Positions 6,473-10,824 of a stretch of 10,824 bases of DNA are shown here, piece after piece. The stretch is from Goniomonas avonlea (taxonomy: Eukaryota > Cryptophyceae > Goniomonadida > Goniomonadaceae): the NCBI GenBank assembly GCA_003573635.1, contig QUTJ01031312.1:1-10824 (forward strand). Direction: 5' to 3'. Position 1 is the first letter of the stretch. Each line of letters begins with the position of its first letter. Made by a program: the position numbers and the translations under genes. The notes under the pieces were generated by a model. It did no database searches, was not told where the DNA came from, and was given only the letters and a program-made list of their open reading frames with translations.

Positions 6473-7965
6473 AGAGAGAGAGAGGGAGAGCATCCGAGGA
6501 GCTGCATAGTAGACGGGGGAAGAGAGGCGATGGAACAAGGTCACACACCGCAAGCCAGTCCGGGTCGACACGGGCACGCGGGTCGGTGGGTGGACCACAT
6601 TCCTTGGCAATCCATTCCTTGATATCTGGGAGCGGGCGTGTTAATACAGGAGACGCCGTCAATTGCCTTGCAGCATGCTGTTCGAAGCGAGTTCGAGTGT
6701 AGAAAAACTCACCGTATCGGTCAGTGCCACCCAGGAAAGGGGGCAGCTGCGCGCGATCGACGTACATCAGCAGCTTCTCCTTGTAATCGCCACCCAGGAA
6801 AACGATCTGCGTCGAAATGTTAGGCTCCGCAGAATGGTCTTAAAAATTCGTGAGGCAGACCTTGTCGGTGGTTCGCTTGGTCAAAAGAGGCTTGATGGCG
6901 GTCCACAGCATCTTGAAAACGAACGGAGCGTTGCAGATCAGGGCCAAACCCATGCGCTCAGGATAGTAGTTTTGCAGGTAACCGATGACCTGAGCAACGC
7001 AACTGAGCGAACACAAATCTGAAGTGCTTTTCGTGCGCTTCAATAGAGAGGGATGTTGGGACCGACCTGTCGACACCAATTGATATCACTGTTGCGTTGC
7101 TGGTACCCGGTAAGATCGAAGATGATCGAGTAGGACTCCATTGGTGGCCGGCAACTGGAGATCAGGTCAGCATTTCTCTGATTTCTCTGAGAGGGACAAG
7201 GACTCGCACATGTTGATGCATTCCTCCAAAAGGTACATGGTGGTATTGACAGCAATTTCGCCAATCGCCGGGTCGTGCAAGCCCGACCGGGAGAAAACCA
7301 GCGGGCGACCAAGTCTGACCACATGTTTAGCAGCCACCCCACAAACAAGTAGCTCACACACTTGTCATGGCCGTGACGCCACGTCCCGCCTCGATCAAAT
7401 GAAACACGGATGTCAGCTAACTTGATGTTATCAGGCCGGAACTCCTTGCGCCAGGCCTGTTTTGGGAGTGTGAGGAGTGCGGAGTGTGAGCAGAGTGCGG
7501 GGTCGCGACGTACCACTGCCGCTTCCAGCATATCCTGTGCTTTCTTCACGTTGAAATCGCGGGCCCTAAGGAATCGCAGCAAGTCTGCGTCCGTCAGACC
7601 CGACCGACAGCCATCAAGGCAGTTGGGAAAATTGCAATGCGTGGTGTTGGCGCGCAGGGTGTCAAGAGCCTGTTGCAATTGTCAAATGAGCAAGACAACA
7701 CAAGTCGCAACCTTTTGCATGTCGGGTTTCAAGTTTCCAAGGTACCCGGGCTGCGTTGTGGCAGAGAGGAGCAGGGCAGCCTTCTCCATGCGCTTCTTCT
7801 CTCTTTTCTTGGCCTTCGCGCTCTTATTCTTGTTCTTCTTCACTGTAGAAACGGGTCACCCAAAGATCCAACGATAAAACTCAGACCATCTTCTTCTGTG
7901 CCCAGCGTCACTTCCGCGTCGGGATCTACCGCAAGGTTCGCAAACTGGTTGTGCATCGCCGCCAT
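6295..7965 (-). CDS. SEC14-like CRAL-TRIO lipid-transfer protein
   Basis: Ten exons are proposed: 7965-7887, 7842-7712, 7669-7514, 7456-7362, 7314-7210, 7154-7067, 6989-6861, 6806-6713, 6625-6549 and 6345-6295. They total 1005 nt, 334 residues, with all phases consistent. SEC14 proteins bind and exchange phosphatidylinositol and other lipids between membranes. A lysine-rich stretch lies at 28-47. The CRAL-TRIO N-terminal helices are at about 58-135 (PGYLGNLKPDMQK, LLRFLRARDFNVKKA at 100-114, AWRKEFRPDNI). The lipid-binding domain is at about 148-290: HGHDKLGRPLVFSR, YSIIFDLTGY, DINWCRQVIGYLQNYYPERMG, NAPFVFKMLWTAIKPLL, then RTTDKIVFLGGDYKEKLL and QLPPFLGG at the end. The tail (319-334) is acidic (GDFDEDSD). 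Most motifs are continuous only after splicing. Introns are 42-87 nt except the last (6548-6346, 203 nt), which holds a long CT tract. The donor at 7209 (GTGCGA) could instead be at 7203 (GTCCTT), adding two residues. Confidence 0.9.
6421..6484. repeat. (GA)n/(CT)n microsatellite in the last SEC14 intron
   Basis: An uninterrupted AG run covers 6421-6469 (49 nt), followed by an interrupted continuation. CT is on the sense strand of the SEC14 gene. The tract sits within the last intron, upstream of the acceptor (GACACGTGACACCAG, ending at 6346). Confidence 0.95.
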
Positions 7966-8267
7966 CGCTGTTTTCTGTTTGTGGTCGACGGTTTTTTTCC
8001 CCGAAAACCCGACAACCTTGAGTACAAATAACTGACAACTTAACTATTTTGGGAGAAAACCTCTCGAAATGTCCCGAATATCCTCAACATTAAAGGAAAT
8101 ATATATTAAATAATAAGACATACTATCACATTATATACAATTGTAGTCATTCTCTAATATTTTGCTCAGTTCCCTGATGATAAAAGAAAGAGGAAGCAAT
8201 TGGATAGATACTAACAGTTAGTAGGCCAAACTCTGTGTTTGACAAGGTTTGTGTTCAACCTCTTCGA
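7966..8267. promoter_or_regulatory. Divergent spacer between SEC14 gene and sphingomyelinase
   Basis: These 302 bp separate two start codons facing away from each other and should contain both promoters. The centre (about 8085-8160) is strikingly AT-rich, with ATATATATTAAATAATA and TTATATACAA words, in contrast to the flanking coding sequence. Which of these act as TATA-like elements for which gene cannot be told. No open frame of interest lies here. Confidence 0.5.
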
Positions 8268-9895
8268 ATGAACCACGTGGGGTGGGGCCTTGCGCTGCTG
8301 GCGTTCCTCCTTGGAGGCTCCCTGGCGGCCCCTGTGCTACAGTGGCCGTCCCAAAGCGTTGCGTGTGAACTGTGTCTTGCTGCGAGCGCCGAGATCGACG
8401 CCGTCCTTGCGCACAGTGAAACCGTGCAGGAGGTACGCCGTCTTGCGTTTAGCCTTGATCAACACACACTGATCGCAGGCGATTTCCAACTTTGTCGGCA
8501 AGATCTGTGTACCTGAAGTGCACCTTTTTATTGCTCCTGATGTGTGCCAGGGCGCGATCTCGTGAGTCGTGTTGTCAGGCAGATCACTATTGGATGCTGA
8601 ACGAAGCGGCAGCACTTACGGGCCAACAATAATCGAACTTGTGTCGCGACGAGAGGACCCACACACCGTGTGCTCAGATGTTCTAGGTCTCTGCTCTCAT
8701 TCGGGCCGTGTTGAAGATGCGCTGTCCGTCTTGGATGTTGCCGCAGCCTTGGACTCAGCTCCCAGACCCCAGCAGCGATGGCCTCTGCAGGGCGAGGGAC
8801 GTGTCTGGCATATCACGGACACCCATATGGTAGGGTTTGAGGAACAATATACCTACCACCGCTCCTCACCCCTTGGCAGGATCCGGACTACAAGGTAGGC
8901 TCAGATGCCGATTGCGGCAAGCCATTGTGCTGCCGTGATTACGCTGTCAACACGTCCACGTCATCACGCAAGGCAGGAGCCATGGGGGATTACAACTGTA
9001 TGCTCCCACTATTTAGGTGCTTGCAAGGGAATCACTGATAACTCTGAAACAGGTGATGCACCTCCAATCTTGCTCAACAGTACGCTGGAGCACTGCGCCA
9101 GCGTCCCCGTGGACTTTATCATTTGGACCGGGGATGCCCCTCCACACGAGTAAGCATCCGTAATACCACCACCGACGGGGGTTTCTCATTAATATCGCAG
9201 TGTGTGGTTGAATTCTCGCGAGGAGGTGGAGTCACAGGTTCAGCAGACTGCAGATGCGCTCGCAGCGGCTTTCCCTGGCACGCTTGTTTTCCCTGCACCT
9301 GGCAATCACGCCACTTTCCCGGAGGGAACTTGGATTGCGCCCAACCGATCCACTTACCCGGAACCTGTGCGCCTTGTTTTTGGAGCTCCTGCCGTTGATC
9401 GTTGTTCCCGACATGCCAGTTCCCAACAACCAAGCACTCTTGTTTTTGCTGCATAACGTTGTGCCTCAGGACGACATGGAGAAGTGGCTCAGCGAGGCCT
9501 TGGTCAAAGCATATTCTCGCTGGATTCTCCCCACTGGGGGACAACAAGCCTTGGACACGCTGCGGTCTGTCAACCTTTTCGTTGAGCTTGCTTGTCTCGA
9601 TTATTTCAAACCGAGTGCACATTTCGAACCGATTTGCACCGAGTTTGACATTGAACCAGGTACGGAGGCTACTACACCGCTCTTGCCTCTCCAGGACTTC
9701 GAATCGTTGCTGTTAACATGATCCACTGTCTCATGTACAACTTTGCAAACGAGATCCTGCCCAATAAAGACCCTGCGGAGCAGTTGGCCTGGCTTAATGG
9801 CACCTTGCACTACGCACGCGCCCACAACGAGAGCGTTTGGCTGACTGGTACGCACCTTCCTCCAACCTTTCTACTTGTGCTCCTTGCTTTGCCCT

Positions 9896-9965
<70 letters not shown>

Positions 9966-10824
9966 GCCCTCTCGCCCGCTTGACTGGCTCGGGCCATCTC
10001 CATTATGCTTTCTCTCCGTCTGATTGTATCCTTCTCCAACCGTTTCATCTGTCTCGAGCGAATATCAACTTCTCTGCTCCCTCGTGCTCCCTGCTCTTTT
10101 GTGCCCACCCTGCTCTTTTGTGCCCACCCTGCTCTTTTGTGGTCCCATGTGATCCCTCGTGCTCCCCTGCTCTTTTGCGTTCCCATGTCCCGCATGTTCC
10201 CATCCTGTTGCCCATGTGTTCCCTCGTGTTCCTGTTTCATTGTGTCCCCGTGTTGCAGAGTTGCGTTGATTTTATATCACAGGGCACGTCGAACCTGGTT
10301 ACGACAACCCAAGCCCCAGTGCCATGGACTGTGTTCCAGGGTGCGTTCTGTCTCCCCCCCCCCCCTTCCGACTCCCTCCCTCGTTCGTTTCCCTCCCTCC
10401 CTCCCTTTCCCTCCGGACGGTGTTCCTGGGCGCATTTTGTTCTTTCGCAGCCACTCAGATTTAGACCAACTACAGAAACTGCGATAATGGGCGGCATCCC
10501 TCTCCCTCCCCCCTCCCCTTCTCTCCACATCCTATTCTCCGTCGCGTCTCAGCCCTTTTGTGCACTCACAGTGCTGCCCCAGGTACAACCAGCGGTTCAC
10601 AGAGATCATTGCCCCCTTCCTTCTTGACGGCACTATTCGTGCCTCCGTCTTCGGTCACACTCACCATGACTCCACTCGCGTTTGGCCCGCCCCCTCGGAT
10701 CCACTTGACTTTGACCTTGATGTTGATCGCCGTGGAGAGAGCGGAGCCCTGGAGAGCGACGGGGTGTTGGAGACTGCTGCTCGATGGGTCGGGCTTAACG
10801 GTTTGATGTGCGTGCCGATGACGC
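8268..10824 (+). CDS. Acid sphingomyelinase-type phosphodiesterase (3' partial)
   Basis: Ten exons: 8268-8432, 8479-8561, 8613-8829, 8880-8997, 9053-9149, 9201-9366, 9470-9564, 9660-9847, 10283-10340 and 10583 to the window edge. All phases match and 476 residues are present. Acid sphingomyelinases hydrolyse sphingomyelin to ceramide and phosphocholine in lysosomes or outside the cell. A signal peptide covers about 1-21 (WGLALLAFLLGGSLAAP). A saposin B domain at 33-110 has its six cysteines (33, 36, 65, 78, 103, 110). The metallophosphatase domain shows DTH (152-154), WTGDAPPHDVW (D222, H226), GNHA (N262, H263), GHVEPGY (H378) and FGHTHHD (H421, H423), covering the expected metal and catalytic positions. 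DADCGKPLCCRDY fits the Cys-rich loop of the family. The family often has GNHE where this has GNHA. The donor at 9367 (GTGCGC) is the least certain. Two introns are long (9848-10282 and 10341-10582) and pyrimidine-rich. The C-terminal domain lies beyond the window. Confidence 0.9.
9903..9957. repeat. (CT)n microsatellite in sphingomyelinase intron 8
   Basis: A pure CT run of 55 nt on the sense strand begins about 55 nt after the donor (GTACGC at 9848) and is followed by CTCTCGCC words. It lies far from the acceptor at 10282, so it is not itself the acceptor's pyrimidine tract. Confidence 0.95.
10060..10250. repeat. Degenerate minisatellite in sphingomyelinase intron 8
   Basis: A 19-bp word, CTGCTCTTTTGTGCCCACC, is repeated exactly at 10091-10109 and 10110-10128, with a diverged third copy from 10129. 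Shorter relatives (CTGCTCTTTTG, GTTCCCATGT, CCCTCGTGTTCC) continue to about 10235. The whole stretch is intronic in the proposed gene model. Confidence 0.8.
10350..10550. repeat. C-rich pyrimidine tracts in sphingomyelinase intron 9
   Basis: A run of about a dozen C near 10355-10366 is followed by CCCTCCCTCC-type tetranucleotide runs at 10371-10412 and CCCTCCCCCCTCCCC near 10502-10518. They fill the 242-nt intron 10341-10582, whose acceptor is GCTGCCCCAG. No coding signal is seen in the tracts. Confidence 0.75.

Noticed and set aside
6183-6767. Open frame of 194 codons on the minus strand including a long Ser-Leu run
   Set aside because: It joins SEC14 exon 9, introns and the CT microsatellite. 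The Ser-Leu part is just the dinucleotide repeat, and the conserved exon frame requires splicing.
8892-8900. Donor-like AAG|GTAGGC in sphingomyelinase exon 4
   Set aside because: The read-through sequence GSDADCGKPLCC matches the expected Cys-rich region of the family.
9875-10627. Open frame of 250 codons on the plus strand, Ser/Leu/Pro/Cys-rich
   Set aside because: It is low-complexity pyrimidine sequence of sphingomyelinase introns 8 and 9. The true exons (10283-10340, 10583 on) are in other frames.

Overview
This is intron-rich, gene-dense nuclear DNA from a eukaryote, most likely a protist. The strongest evidence is that two genes become full conserved proteins only after many short introns are removed. 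A SEC14-type lipid-transfer protein needs ten exons and an acid sphingomyelinase needs at least ten. Every exon junction in both keeps the reading frame. In the four well-resolved genes, most introns are about 40-100 nt, with GT...AG ends and often a CTAAC/CTGAC-like branch site. I cannot name the species. No tRNA, rRNA, CRISPR array, transposon or virus was recognised.

Layout, left to right. 1-100: nested AT-rich tandem repeat. 186-1521 (minus): a protein with an N-terminal GNAT acetyltransferase fused to the start of an AMP-binding (adenylation) domain; its C-terminal end is unresolved. 1669-2140 (plus): profilin, two exons. 2149-2693 (minus): tentative small five-exon gene, product unknown. 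2870-3327 (minus): tentative single-pass membrane protein. 3328-4056: no supported gene; contains a CT-rich tract. 4057-4497 (minus): open frame, possibly part of a secreted protein, start unresolved. 4697-6031 (plus): BTB-BACK-discoidin protein, two exons. 6295-7965 (minus): SEC14/CRAL-TRIO protein. 8268-10824 (plus): acid sphingomyelinase with saposin domain, running off the right edge.

The genes are packed in divergent and convergent pairs with short spacers: 147 bp between the GNAT-adenylation gene and profilin, and 302 bp between the SEC14 gene and the sphingomyelinase. The genes do not form an obvious pathway. The SEC14 protein and the sphingomyelinase both act on lipids and share an upstream spacer, but a functional link is only a guess. 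I see no clearly new multi-gene system. The most unusual items are the GNAT-adenylation fusion, long CT tracts on the sense strand of two introns, splice donors constrained mainly at position +5, and the unrecognised small genes at 2149-4497.
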